Source of the DNA: Rhizobium rhododendri
GTDB lineage: Bacteria; Pseudomonadota; Alphaproteobacteria; Rhizobiales; Rhizobiaceae
Reading direction: 5' to 3'
DNA: 64,000 nt
NCBI RefSeq assembly: GCF_007000325.2
Contig: NZ_CP117267.1
Span: 2,805,001-2,869,000 of the forward strand
The position numbers were made by a program, and so were the translations under genes. Each line of letters begins with the position of its first letter. The stretch's first letter is position 1. Below are positions 45,733 to 54,292 of the stretch, piece after piece. The notes under the pieces are model-generated. The model was given only the letters and a program-made list of their open reading frames with translations, ran no database searches and was not told where the DNA came from.

Positions 45733-47031
45733 ATGGTGTCCACTGCCCTAGCCTCGACGCTTGCACGCCGCAACATCCACTACGGATGGGTGGTGGTGGG
45801 TGCCACTTTCCTCACCATGCTGGTGACCGCCGGCGCCATGGGCGCACCGGGCGTACTCATCAAGCCGCTGCAGGACGAATTCGGCTGGAGCACATCGTCG
45901 ATTTCCTCGGCGCTGGCCATCCGCCTTCTGCTATTCGGGCTGATGGGGCCCTTTGCCGCTGCCTTCATGAACCGCTTCGGCGTGCGCAACGTCATCATTT
46001 TCGCGCTCGTCACCGTGGCCATCGGCTTCATCGGCTCGCTCTACATGACGCAACTCTGGCAGCTGCTGCTGTTCTGGGGGATCATCGTCGGCTTTGGCAC
46101 GGGGCTGACGGCGATGGTGCTGGCCGCCACGGTCTCGGCCCGCTGGTTCAGCAAAAATCGCGGCCTCGTGGTCGGCATGCTGTCGGCGAGCTCTGCCACC
46201 GGCCAGCTGGTCTTCCTGCCGCTGATGGCGGAGCTGACCCAGCGCTACGGCTGGCGCACCACCGTTGTCTTCGTCTGCACCATGCTGGCCGTCGCGGCCC
46301 TGGTCGTCATGGCGCTGATGCGCGACCGCCCGGCCGACCTCGGCCTGCCGGTCTTCGGCGAGGAAACAGTGACGCCCGTACCGAAGATCGACAAGAGCCT
46401 TGCTGCCATGCTGATGTCGCCGCTGCTGGTCCTGAAGGAGGTCTCGCGGAGCTCAACCTTCTGGATCCTGTTCACCACCTTCTTCATCTGCGGGCTGAGC
46501 ACCAACGGGCTGATCCAGACGCATTTCGTCACCCTCTGCGGCGATTACGGCATCCTGCCTGTCGCAGCCGCCAGCGTGCTGGCCGTCATGGGCATTTTCG
46601 ATTTCTTCGGCACGATCGGCTCGGGCTGGCTGTCCGACCGCTTCGACAATCGCTGGCTGCTGTTCTGGTACTACGGCCTGCGCGGCCTCGCCCTGCTGTT
46701 CCTGCCGTTCAGCCAGTTCGGTTTCTACGGCCTGTCGATCTTCGCCGTCTTCTACGGGCTGGACTGGATCGCCACTGTGCCGCCGACGGTCAAGATCGCC
46801 GCCGACCGCTTTGGCCCGGAAAAGGCCGGCATGGTGTTCGGCTGGGTTTTCACCGGCCACCAGCTGGGTGCTGCCACTGCCGCCTTCGGCGCCGGCCTGT
46901 CGCGCACCGAGCTCGACAGCTACCTGCCGGCATTCTTCGTCGCCGGCGCCTTCTGCCTGCTGGCCGCGATCCTGGCAATCACGCTAAGCAAACCCGGCAT
47001 CACGCTTCGCCGCACAGCCACCGCCCACTGA
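45733..47031 (+). CDS. MFS transporter
   Basis: A 432-residue, 12-helix major facilitator protein. Helix 1 begins IHYGWVVVGATFLTML and the signature loop FMNRFGVRNVIIF follows helix 2; DRFDNRWLLFWYYGLRG is the equivalent loop in the second half. The type resembles oxalate/formate-antiporter-like and monocarboxylate-type MFS proteins. Divergent TetR control and the double operator suggest inducible export or uptake of a toxic or nutrient organic compound. The start has only a weak ribosome site. Confidence 0.88.
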   Translation: MVSTALASTLARRNIHYGWVVVGATFLTMLVTAGAMGAPGVLIKPLQDEFGWSTSSISSALAIRLLLFGLMGPFAAAFMNRFGVRNVIIFALVTVAIGFIGSLYMTQLWQLLLFWGIIVGFGTGLTAMVLAATVSARWFSKNRGLVVGMLSASSATGQLVFLPLMAELTQRYGWRTTVVFVCTMLAVAALVVMALMRDRPADLGLPVFGEETVTPVPKIDKSLAAMLMSPLLVLKEVSRSSTFWILFTTFFICGLSTNGLIQTHFVTLCGDYGILPVAAASVLAVMGIFDFFGTIGSGWLSDRFDNRWLLFWYYGLRGLALLFLPFSQFGFYGLSIFAVFYGLDWIATVPPTVKIAADRFGPEKAGMVFGWVFTGHQLGAATAAFGAGLSRTELDSYLPAFFVAGAFCLLAAILAITLSKPGITLRRTATAH

Positions 47032-47169
47032 CACACACGAACCAACGTTTGCCCGGGCCCGCAAGGCCTGCCTGCAAACGCCCACCGACGGAAATTGCCG
47101 ACGAGCCCCCGCGCCGTCTTGCGCCTGCGCCCACTCGCATGTTAGACACCCGCCTCGTCGGTATCCGTT

Positions 47170-47254
47170 GCCCCATTGGCGGAATTGGTAGACGCGCTCG
47201 ACTCAAAATCGAGTTTCGCAAGAAGTGCTGGTTCGACTCCGGCATGGGGCACCA
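47170..47254 (+). tRNA. tRNA-Leu(CAA)
   Basis: A complete 85-base leucine tRNA. The acceptor GCCCCAT/ATGGGGC, D arm GTAGACGC, anticodon stem CTCGA/TCGAG with loop CTCAAAA (anticodon CAA), a long variable arm and T arm GCTGG-TTCGACT-CCGGC are all canonical, and 3' ACCA is encoded. An integrase remnant begins about 120 bases downstream, so its 3' end was probably an attachment site. Confidence 0.96.
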
Positions 47255-47372
47255 CCACTGTTTTTTGACGTTGAAAGATTGACTTTTTTGGCACTAAACG
47301 TCCAGAAGACTTGCCCTGCACCAAAAAAGCTGGACACTTTTCTTCAGCCTGTGATCCTCAGCCTTCCTGATT

Positions 47373-47521
47373 TTATCTATTGAGACCCCCCATGGCACCG
47401 TCTGCAGGCCGTCTCTGATTGGCGGCGCCGTGTATCTGTTGACTTCCTTCGACGTCGTATGGCCCGTAATCGACATGATTTGGCGTTCCGATTGGATGGA
47501 CAATGACGGAGCGGACAGGGC
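47373..47521 (-). pseudogene. tyrosine-recombinase (integrase) C-terminal remnant
   Basis: On the minus strand SERQIMSITGHTTSKEVNRYT matches the end of a phage-type integrase, including the GH motif and the catalytic tyrosine in RYT. The frame then shifts: from about 47428 the next frame reads AANQRRPADGAMGGLNR and stops at 47373, which is the usual integrase tail. Everything upstream (the Arg and His box region) is missing. It sits right after tRNA-Leu, the classic place for such genes. Confidence 0.75.
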
Positions 47522-47670
47522 TCAAAAAATACGCCCGTCCTACAGAGGTCGGTTTTGACGAAGCGTTTGCCCATCGGGGCTCTAGGTCTTTATCTAAATT
47601 GCCACCTCTACCTAAAGAAGAACTTGCCTTTAAACACTATCGCGATATGAGTGGTAAATATTAACGGTTG

Positions 47671-48018
47671 ATGCATATGTTCCAAGTTTTCAATAATGCT
47701 TCTAAGGCGCAAACAACTGGAAGTGCATTGGCGCCCATATTGTGGGCCATAGCAACCTTTGGAGCTTTGGCAACCGCCTTATATGTCGCCATGGCTGGAT
47801 TAGCGGCCCATGTCGCGTTGGCTGCAACGATCGCAGTGCTGGGCTATTTCATTTATGTTTACAACTTCCTGCTCCACAACGACCGCGACCGAATTCATTC
47901 GGAGGCTCACATTCAGAATATGCGAACGATCGATGGCAAGTTGATGGGAGACGACCAAAGATCTATAACGACTGTCGGGAACATGCCGCTGGGTAATCCT
48001 AATCTACTGGAGCATTAA
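47671..48018 (+). CDS. small membrane protein, first gene of an unknown pair
   Basis: A 115-residue protein with two membrane helices (about residues 22-44, LAPILWAIATFGALATALYVAM, and 48-68, HVALAATIAVLGYFIYVYNFL) and a 45-residue cytosolic tail (HNDRDRIHSEAHIQNM onward). Starts at 47671 or 47677 are possible; no good ribosome site is visible. GC is well below the surrounding average. It ends two bases before the next gene, so the two form a unit. No family is recognised. Confidence 0.55.
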   Translation: MHMFQVFNNASKAQTTGSALAPILWAIATFGALATALYVAMAGLAAHVALAATIAVLGYFIYVYNFLLHNDRDRIHSEAHIQNMRTIDGKLMGDDQRSITTVGNMPLGNPNLLEH

Positions 48019-48019
48019 T

Positions 48020-48382
48020 ATGACCATTGATGAAGACAATGGTATCAATTGTCATATGATTTACGGCCTGTACGAAAACGTAAACGTGGCTGGGTTTCAG
48101 AGATATTTACTAGATAGCGTCGATATATTGTCTTATTGGAATCATGTTCCGCTTATTTACTTTGTAAAAACTAAACTGGACACGAATGAGCTTACAGTAA
48201 AATTACAGGATTTCTTTAATAAGAACCTGTTTGTTGTAGCCGAAATCGACCCTATGAGCATCAGCGGCTGGCTGCCTATGCATTCGTGGGATTGGTTCAG
48301 GACGCCTGCACCACTCTACAAGCTACCATCCAACAAGCTGACGTATGGACAACTGCTATCTGGCATCGAAAATAACTCTTGA
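48020..48382 (+). CDS. small soluble protein, second gene of the unknown pair
   Basis: A 120-residue acidic protein with no membrane helix. The centre WNHVPLIYFVKTKLDTNEL and then LFVVAEIDP, GWLP and SWDWF alternates strands and helices in a way that recalls small ferredoxin-fold proteins such as the SinR/Cas2-like group, but the match is only a pattern. Low GC and AT-rich codons mark it as foreign. It follows the membrane protein by one base and is probably its partner. Confidence 0.5.
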   Translation: MTIDEDNGINCHMIYGLYENVNVAGFQRYLLDSVDILSYWNHVPLIYFVKTKLDTNELTVKLQDFFNKNLFVVAEIDPMSISGWLPMHSWDWFRTPAPLYKLPSNKLTYGQLLSGIENNS

Positions 48383-48769
48383 TGCAACGTGTTTTGAAGC
48401 ATTCTCTGGAGCGTCTGAGCATTTCAAGTATGACGGCTATTCGTGAGCCGGGCTACAGTTCTTCTCGCGAGGCTTCGTCATGAATGTAGCTTGTGAAAGG
48501 CGAAAATTGCAACTCTTCAAGCCGATACCTGGGCTGCAAGCTCACCTTCAGATTGAATTTGATTTGCCATCGCTTAGCTGAATTTTGATCGAAACCACTA
48601 AAAGCGACCTGCATGGGGCGCGACCACGCCGTATAGCGCTGAAAACTTGTTGAATTTCCAGCAATGCTCGCCACATCACCTGACAAACGTCATTTCCATA
48701 TTGATAGAACTGCATGACCGAGAGATGTTTGTTGTCGACGGTGGGCTGATCTTGCTGTAACGCCGCCGC
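48383..48769. other. low-GC intergenic region, no gene recognised
   Basis: About 390 bases inside the low-GC patch. Minus-strand frames exist (48453-48686 and the start of 48548-49072) but lack ribosome sites and recognisable domains. It may be decayed element sequence. Confidence 0.4.
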
Positions 48770-48973
48770 ATGCTCCGAACAGTCATTATGTATTATTTGA
48801 TCTCTTGTCTCAGTGCTGCAGCATTTGGAGGGCTGGCTTATTATCTGTACCTTAAGGGTGCCGATAATTATCGCACCTCGATCGACGAACCCGTCAATAC
48901 GAAGCCTGTCGCGAAAAAAGGCGACCGCCTGAAGCCATCGGATGTAGTGCCGCCGGGCCGGCCGGGTTTGTAG
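48770..48973 (+). CDS. small single-helix membrane protein, unknown function
   Basis: A 67-residue protein with one N-terminal membrane helix (YYLISCLSAAAFGGLAYYLYL) and a charged, proline-containing tail (KPVAKKGDRLKPSDVVPP). Starts at the first Met or at residue 7 are both possible. The ribosome site is poor. It is at the edge of the low-GC patch. It may be real, but support is limited to its hydrophobic profile. Confidence 0.4.
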   Translation: MLRTVIMYYLISCLSAAAFGGLAYYLYLKGADNYRTSIDEPVNTKPVAKKGDRLKPSDVVPPGRPGL

Positions 48974-49122
48974 GCAGCACTGGAAAGAATTCGGTTGGCA
49001 CGTATCGAACCCCAACCTCTCCCCCCACCCTACAATTTTTGCCTTACGACAACTTGCAGCGTCGGCTTTCATAAAGCTTCAATCTTTCCGTCTGCTAATG
49101 AAGGAACGACCACGGCTTCAGG

Positions 49123-49386
49123 ATGTTCGTCTTGCAAAATCGAGAGCACGTTCGATCACGGTCTTTCCTCGGGGCGAAAATTGTTCTGGAGGGCGGCTAT
49201 TCCGTCTTCGATTGCATCGTCAGGGACATTTCGCCGGCGGGTGCGCGGTTGAAGGTGCAGAACGCCATCTCCATACCGGATACCTTCACACTGCTGCTGT
49301 CCGATGGACGCAGCTTCGATGCTACCGTCAAATGGCGTCGCATCGATTCCGTCGGCGTCAGCTTCCCGGTGCCCGACATCGCATAA
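49123..49386 (+). CDS. PilZ domain c-di-GMP-binding protein
   Basis: An 87-residue single-domain PilZ protein. The c-di-GMP signature is intact: the RxxxR motif in NREHVRSRSF and the DxSxxG motif in DISPAGARL, followed by the beta-barrel (FTLLLSDGRSF, ATVKWRRIDSVGVSF). It should bind c-di-GMP made by cyclases such as the one at 20607 and act on an unknown partner. GC is back to the usual level, so it probably lies just outside the foreign patch. Confidence 0.85.
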   Translation: MFVLQNREHVRSRSFLGAKIVLEGGYSVFDCIVRDISPAGARLKVQNAISIPDTFTLLLSDGRSFDATVKWRRIDSVGVSFPVPDIA

Positions 49387-49408
49387 ACAGACAAATCCAA
49401 CCCCCACC

Positions 49409-49684
49409 TCAGCCCAGCGGCCAGTAGACGTCCGAGCGAAAATCGTCGGGAATGCGCTCGAGCCGGGCCAGCGTTTCTGCGGCATAGGCGATCTGCATCT
49501 GGAGATAGCGCAGCGCCTTTGGCATTGCGGCGCCCGTGGCGAATTCGCGGATGCGCCACGTGTCATAGCCGGCCATTCCGATGCGCCGCATGGCTTCGGC
49601 ATGAACATCGGCGGCAGTCGGCCGCACGGTCGGTGCCGTCAGCCGCGCTGCATTCCTGCCACCCTCGATCACCAGAAGCTTCAT
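49409..49684 (-). CDS. conserved-looking small protein, unknown function
   Basis: A 91-residue, mostly helical protein starting MKLLVIEGGRNAARL with GGAG eight bases upstream. The C-terminal half (ALRYLQMQIAYAAETLARLE then SDVYWP) looks like a folded helical segment. There is no membrane helix and no domain I recognise. Codon use matches the host. It is convergent with the PilZ gene. Confidence 0.6.
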   Translation of the reverse strand: MKLLVIEGGRNAARLTAPTVRPTAADVHAEAMRRIGMAGYDTWRIREFATGAAMPKALRYLQMQIAYAAETLARLERIPDDFRSDVYWPLG

Positions 49685-49929
49685 GGCTTGCTCCACAGAT
49701 TCGCGTTAAAACGAGTGTGCGCCGTAACAGTCGATTTGCAATGCAGCAGACACGAAGCTGCCGCCCGCTGCAGCGCGATTGGGTCCGGCGTGACAAGTTT
49801 GCGACAGCGCCGGTGCTCAGCGCCATCACGAAAATTTTGCACAGGGCAGGTAGAAGCCGGCGCCGGCGCCATTTACAGCCCCGGTCGAGCCCCCTAAAGC
49901 TCTTGCACTGCAACCGGGAAAGGGAACGC

Positions 49930-50520
49930 ATGCTGCGCAGACTGTACGACTGGACCATGTCGCTCGCCGGCCGGCCCTCGGCCGAAATCTGGCTCGCAGT
50001 CATCGCCTTCGTCGAAAGCTCGGTGTTTCTGGTGCCGGCCGACGTGATGCTGCTGCCGATGACGCTCGCCAAACCCCACCGCGCCTATCGCTACGCGCTG
50101 ATTGCCACCGTCGCCTCGGTGCTCGGCGGCATCGCCGGCTGGGCCATCGGCTATTACGCCTTCGAGACCGTCGCCAAGCCGATCCTCGAATTCTACGGCA
50201 AGCTCGAAGCCTTCGACAAGCTGCGCAACGGCATCACCTACGAGACCGTCGTCCTCCTGCTGGTGACCTCGGGCCTCGCCCATCTGCCGCCGATCAAGGT
50301 GGTGACCATCCTGTCGGGCGTTGCCAACATCAATCTCGGCCTGTTCATCATCTCCGCCATCGTTGCCCGTGGCGCCCGGTTCTTCTTTCTCGCCTGGCTG
50401 CTGCAGCGCTACGGCGAACCGATCCGCCATTTCATCGAAAAACGCCTGGGCCTGATTGCCGGCGCCGTCGCGGCGGTGCTGATCCTGCTCTATATCGCCC
50501 TGCATTTCCTGACGCACTGA
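49930..50520 (+). CDS. YqaA/DedA-like inner-membrane protein
   Basis: A 196-residue SNARE-associated/DedA-type membrane protein of the YqaA branch. It has an N-terminal amphipathic start, the FVESSVFLVPADVMLLPMTL motif, GGIAGWAIGYYAFE, the conserved ARGARFFFLAWLLQRYG stretch and a C-terminal helix. DedA proteins aid lipid-carrier recycling and membrane homeostasis. It is followed by dsbB after 19 bases and probably shares its transcript. Confidence 0.88.
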   Translation: MLRRLYDWTMSLAGRPSAEIWLAVIAFVESSVFLVPADVMLLPMTLAKPHRAYRYALIATVASVLGGIAGWAIGYYAFETVAKPILEFYGKLEAFDKLRNGITYETVVLLLVTSGLAHLPPIKVVTILSGVANINLGLFIISAIVARGARFFFLAWLLQRYGEPIRHFIEKRLGLIAGAVAAVLILLYIALHFLTH

Positions 50521-50539
50521 ACGACCCCGGAGCCATACA

Positions 50540-51055
50540 ATGACCGAGACGATCAACCCCGCCCGCCCCGCCTTCGGTTACGCCGCGCTTCTGGCACTCG
50601 GCATGTCGGCCACCGTCGGCTCGGCGCTCGGCTTCCAGTATATCGGCGGCTACACCCCTTGCGAACTCTGCCTGATGCAGCGCCTGCCCTACTACTACGG
50701 CATCCCTGTCGCCATTCTCGCAGCGCTGAGCGCACTGTTCGGCATGCCCGCCTGGCTCACCCGCGCGCTGCTTGCCGTGGCCGGCATCATGATGCTGGTG
50801 GGCGGCGGCATGGGCGTCTATCACGCCGGTGTCGAATGGAATTTCTGGGAAGGGCCGTCTTCCTGCACAGGGCCGGCCTTCTCGTCAACGACGCCTGCCA
50901 GCGGTGGCGTGCTCGGCAGCCTCAACAAGGTGCATGGTCCGTCGTGCTCGGTGGCTGCGCTGCGCGTGCTTGGTCTTTCCATGGCCGGCTGGAATGTCAT
51001 TGCCAGCCTCATCCTCGCTGCCATCGCCGTTGCCGGCTTCCGCAAGGCGGCGTGA
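50540..51055 (+). CDS. dsbB: disulfide bond formation protein B
   Basis: A 171-residue, four-helix membrane protein that re-oxidises DsbA and passes electrons to quinone. The first cysteine pair is in TPCELCLMQR and the second pair is in the periplasmic loop (SSCTG and GPSCS). The spacing fits DsbB. It follows the YqaA gene closely. No dsbA is present in this window. Confidence 0.93.
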   Translation: MTETINPARPAFGYAALLALGMSATVGSALGFQYIGGYTPCELCLMQRLPYYYGIPVAILAALSALFGMPAWLTRALLAVAGIMMLVGGGMGVYHAGVEWNFWEGPSSCTGPAFSSTTPASGGVLGSLNKVHGPSCSVAALRVLGLSMAGWNVIASLILAAIAVAGFRKAA

Positions 51056-51069
51056 GCAAACCGCAGCCA

Positions 51070-51627
51070 TCAGGGCTGCAGTTCGGTATCCCAGTAGAGA
51101 TAGTCGAGCCAGCTTTCGTGCAGATAGTTCGGCGGAAACAACCGGCCGTTATTGTGCAGGTCTTGCACGGTCGGCTGGTACGGCTTCTGCGCCGGGAACA
51201 TCTGTGCCTGCTTCGGCAGCTTGCTTCCCTTGCGCAGATTGCAGGGCGAGCAGGCGGCAACGACATTCTGCCACGTGGTCTCGCCGCCATGGGCGCGCGG
51301 GATGACGTGATCGAAGGTCAGGTCGTCATGGGCGCCGCAATACTGGCATTCGAAGCGATCGCGCAGGAAAACGTTGAAGCGCGTAAAGGCCGGATTGCGG
51401 GATGGCTGGACATAGCTCTTCAGGCAAACGACGCTGGGCAGGCGCATGGAGAAGCTCGGCGAAGAGACCGAGTGGTCGTATTCCGCAATGATATTCACGC
51501 GGTCTAGGAAGACGGCCTTGATCGCGTCCTGCCAGGACCACAACGACAAGGGATAATAACTCAGTGGCCGGTAGTCAGCGTTCAGGACGAGCGCCGGCAA
51601 GGCCTGGGGCGAAACTGCAATCGTCAA
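51070..51627 (-). CDS. HNH endonuclease
   Basis: A 185-residue HNH nuclease of the McrA-like group common in alphaproteobacterial chromosomes. Zinc ligands are CQYC and CSPC, and the nuclease core is LTFDHVIPRAHGG followed by TTWQNVVAACSPCNLRKG. The first 90 residues (VLNADYRPLSYYPLSLWSWQ) are the usual N-terminal extension. It is a chromosomal single gene without methylase, so a restriction role is unlikely; DNA repair is a guess. Confidence 0.9.
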   Translation of the reverse strand: MTIAVSPQALPALVLNADYRPLSYYPLSLWSWQDAIKAVFLDRVNIIAEYDHSVSSPSFSMRLPSVVCLKSYVQPSRNPAFTRFNVFLRDRFECQYCGAHDDLTFDHVIPRAHGGETTWQNVVAACSPCNLRKGSKLPKQAQMFPAQKPYQPTVQDLHNNGRLFPPNYLHESWLDYLYWDTELQP

Positions 51628-51738
51628 GGAAATCCTCCCGGTCGATTCATCTGCAGCACCATATTAGGCCTGTTGTTACAGGAATGTGAAGTCCAATAAA
51701 TTCAGTGCAGAGCAGCATTTTTGGCATCCGTCAGCCGA

Positions 51739-52383
51739 TCATCCGACGGGCAGAGCGACACGCGCCGTGCGAACCGCGTAAAATGCCCAAAAAAGCCGTG
51801 CCGCCACCGACCGCCACGGTGCCCACGCCGTCGCCAGCACAACCACCTGCCTGGCCGACGGGCGCGCTTCCATCCCGAAAGCCATGCCGACTGCTGCCTG
51901 CAGCGCGACGTCGCCCGCTGGAAACAGGTCGGCATGTCCGCAGCAGAACATCAGGTAGACCTCCGCCGTCCAAGGGCCGATACCCTTCACCGCTATCAAC
52001 CTGGAAAGCCCCTCTTCCGGGCTTTTCGAACCGAGATCCATGAGGTCGAGTCGGCCCTCCGCCACCGCTGTTGCCACTCGCGACAACGTCTCGGCCTTGC
52101 CGCGCGACAGGCCGAACGCGCGCCAGGCATCGGGCGCCAGTGACACATAGGCCTCGGCGGGCGGTGGCCCTGCGGCCGCACACATCCTGGCCCAGATCGC
52201 TTCGGCGCTCGCCCGCGACACCGCCTGCGAGACGATGACATACGCCAGTCCGGCAAAACCGGGTTCACTCAGCCGCAACGGCAGAGTGCCGCACAGTGCG
52301 GCGATCGGGCGCAGGCGCGGGTCGCTCTCGAGCAGCGCTTCGAGCCCCTCCGCGATGTCGTCGGCGTCGCGGATAATACGCAT
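51739..52383 (-). CDS. alkA: DNA-3-methyladenine glycosylase II
   Basis: A 214-residue base-excision glycosylase of the HhH-GPD superfamily that removes alkylated bases. The helix-hairpin-helix is VKGIGPWTAEVYLMF and the catalytic aspartate follows in FPAGDVALQA. I start at MRIIRDADD (52383) because the upstream frame adds an unlikely segment. It is divergent from gluQ with about 50 bases between. AlkA and related AlkC-type enzymes overlap in range, so the exact lesion set is inferred. Confidence 0.88.
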   Translation of the reverse strand: MRIIRDADDIAEGLEALLESDPRLRPIAALCGTLPLRLSEPGFAGLAYVIVSQAVSRASAEAIWARMCAAAGPPPAEAYVSLAPDAWRAFGLSRGKAETLSRVATAVAEGRLDLMDLGSKSPEEGLSRLIAVKGIGPWTAEVYLMFCCGHADLFPAGDVALQAAVGMAFGMEARPSARQVVVLATAWAPWRSVAARLFWAFYAVRTARVALPVG

Positions 52384-52433
52384 TGCGCACTCCTCCTGTT
52401 GGCCGAAGCCCTCAAATCGTGGCAGAAGAAAGC

Positions 52434-53315
52434 ATGATCGACCCGCCCCGTCAAAAGCCGACCTTCCGCTTTGCACCGAGCCCGAACGGGCCGCTGCATC
52501 TCGGCCACGCGCTGTCGGCGATCCTCAACCACGACATGGCGAGGGATGCCGGCGGCCGTTTCCTGCTGCGGATCGAGGATATCGACCTCGCCCGATGCAC
52601 GCCGGAGCTGGAAGCCGCAGTCCTCTCGGATCTCGACTGGCTGGGGCTCGAATGGGAACGTCCGGTACGCCGGCAATCGGAACATTTCGACAGCTATCAG
52701 GGCGCCCTGTCCACGCTCATCGGGCGCGGCCTTGTCTATCCCGCCTTCATGACGCGCGGCGAGGTCCGCCAGAGGGTCCGCGAGGCCGAGCAAGCCAGCC
52801 GGCCCTGGCCCCGCGATCCCGATGGCGCGCCGCATTATCCGGCAGACGACCGCGACCGGAGCGACACCGAACGTCGACGCCGGATCGACGCAGGCGAGAA
52901 ACATGCCTGGCGGCTGGACATGGCGAAGGCGCTTGCCGCCGTCCCGCAGACGCTGTCATGGATGGAGAGCGGCGACGGCCGGCGCGGCGAGATTGCGGCC
53001 GACCCCGGCGCCTGGGGAGATGTCGTCCTGTCGCGGTCGGATGCGCCGTCCAGCTATCACCTCTCCGTGGTTGTCGACGATGCCGCGCAGGGAATAACCC
53101 ATGTGGTGCGCGGTCTCGACCTGTTCGCCGCGACCTCCATCCACCGCCTGCTGCAGGCCCTGCTCGACCTGCCGCAGCCGCTCTACCATCATCATCGGCT
53201 GATCACCGATCCCGATGGGCGAAAGCTGTCGAAAAGCTTCGGCGCCGTCGGGCTGGAAGCCCTCAGGGAGGAAGGCCTGTCACCGGCGGATATTCGCCGA
53301 CGGATCGGGCTTTGA
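52434..53315 (+). CDS. gluQ: glutamyl-Q tRNA(Asp) synthetase
   Basis: A 293-residue class I synthetase-like enzyme that attaches glutamate to queuosine in tRNA-Asp. It has the HIGH-like FAPSPNGPLHLGHA, the KMSKS-like RKLSKSFG and no anticodon-binding domain, which separates it from GltX. The zinc-binding cysteines of some GluQ enzymes are not seen. I start at MIDPPRQKP (52434). Its last 36 bases overlap the convergent BrkB gene. Confidence 0.92.
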   Translation: MIDPPRQKPTFRFAPSPNGPLHLGHALSAILNHDMARDAGGRFLLRIEDIDLARCTPELEAAVLSDLDWLGLEWERPVRRQSEHFDSYQGALSTLIGRGLVYPAFMTRGEVRQRVREAEQASRPWPRDPDGAPHYPADDRDRSDTERRRRIDAGEKHAWRLDMAKALAAVPQTLSWMESGDGRRGEIAADPGAWGDVVLSRSDAPSSYHLSVVVDDAAQGITHVVRGLDLFAATSIHRLLQALLDLPQPLYHHHRLITDPDGRKLSKSFGAVGLEALREEGLSPADIRRRIGL

Positions 53316-54194
53316 GGCGCTGCCGGCATCGAGCCCATAGTAATTGCGCGCAATCATCCGGCGGACACGGAACTTCATCAGCGCCGCATTGATCTCGGCA
53401 CCGATGATGAAGATCACACCGACCATGTAGAGAAACACCAGCACGATCATAACAGACGCCAGCCCCGCATAGGTGGCGGTGTAGTTGGCGAAGGTCTGCA
53501 GATAATAGGCAAAGATCAGCGCGCCCGCGAGCCACGACAGCAGGGTCAGAAGTACGCCCGGTACGACATCCAGCACCTTGCGCCGCCCGGCCGGCAACCA
53601 GAGATGGACGATCAGCAGCCCCGCGGTGAGGGCGAACAGCGTGCCGTAGATACGCCAGCTGGCAACGATATCCAGCGTATCGGCAAGCCAGGGTAGCTTG
53701 GCGCGGATGTAGTCGAGCACCACAGGCACGGCCAGCAGCAGGATGCTGATCGCCGCAAAGATCAGCACCGCAATCAGCACATAGCCGAGGCTGGCGAGCC
53801 GGGTGAAATACCACGGCCGCGTTTCCGGCACGCGGTAGGCGCGATTGAGCGAGATGCGCAGCGCCTCGACGCCGTTCGAGGCGAAATAGGCGGCGGCCAG
53901 CACGGAGACGGTCAGCAGTCCGCCGCGCGGGATCGTCAGCACCTGCAGCAGCTGGTCGGCAAGCGGCTTGGCAATGGTCTCTGGCCAGGTGTCGAAGATC
54001 AGGTGGATGGCCGTACCGGAAAACTGGCTCGCACCGAGAAAGCTCGCCAGCGCGGTGCCGAAGATAAGAAAGGGAAAGACAGCAAGAAGCGTCGACAGGG
54101 CGACGTGGCTCGCCATCGCAAAGCCGTCGTCCTCGATGAAGTGAAAGATCGCGTCGTAGACCACCTTGTAGAGCGTACGAAGAACCGTCTGCAT
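53280..54194 (-). CDS. YihY/BrkB family membrane protein
   Basis: A 304-residue inner-membrane protein with about six helices. Family marks are DDGFAMASHVALSTLLAVFP, YFASNGVEALRISLNRAYRV and the final FIIGAEINAALMKF. The name BrkB derives from serum resistance, but the biochemical role is unsettled; it is not an RNase. The 3' end overlaps gluQ by 36 bases. Confidence 0.9.
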   Translation of the reverse strand: MQTVLRTLYKVVYDAIFHFIEDDGFAMASHVALSTLLAVFPFLIFGTALASFLGASQFSGTAIHLIFDTWPETIAKPLADQLLQVLTIPRGGLLTVSVLAAAYFASNGVEALRISLNRAYRVPETRPWYFTRLASLGYVLIAVLIFAAISILLLAVPVVLDYIRAKLPWLADTLDIVASWRIYGTLFALTAGLLIVHLWLPAGRRKVLDVVPGVLLTLLSWLAGALIFAYYLQTFANYTATYAGLASVMIVLVFLYMVGVIFIIGAEINAALMKFRVRRMIARNYYGLDAGSASKPDPSANIRR

Positions 54195-54292
54195 TCCATC
54201 TCCGCAGTGCCCGGTCGGCGACCGTGGGTGAGTTGATTGTATCGTCGCTGCGAATATGGGAAACGACGCATGCTTTGTACAGGAATCATTGC

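Noticed and set aside
48453-49072. Minus-strand frames of 77 and 174 codons in the low-GC patch
   Set aside because: No ribosome site, no recognisable domain and overlap with the better-supported plus-strand small membrane gene.
47255-49100. Intact genomic island or prophage
   Set aside because: Only an integrase tail and small unknown genes are present; no replication, mobility or structural genes and no matching right-hand attachment site were found.
51070-51627. HNH gene as part of a restriction or defence system
   Set aside because: It has no methylase or partner gene and belongs to a common chromosomal family with host-like composition.
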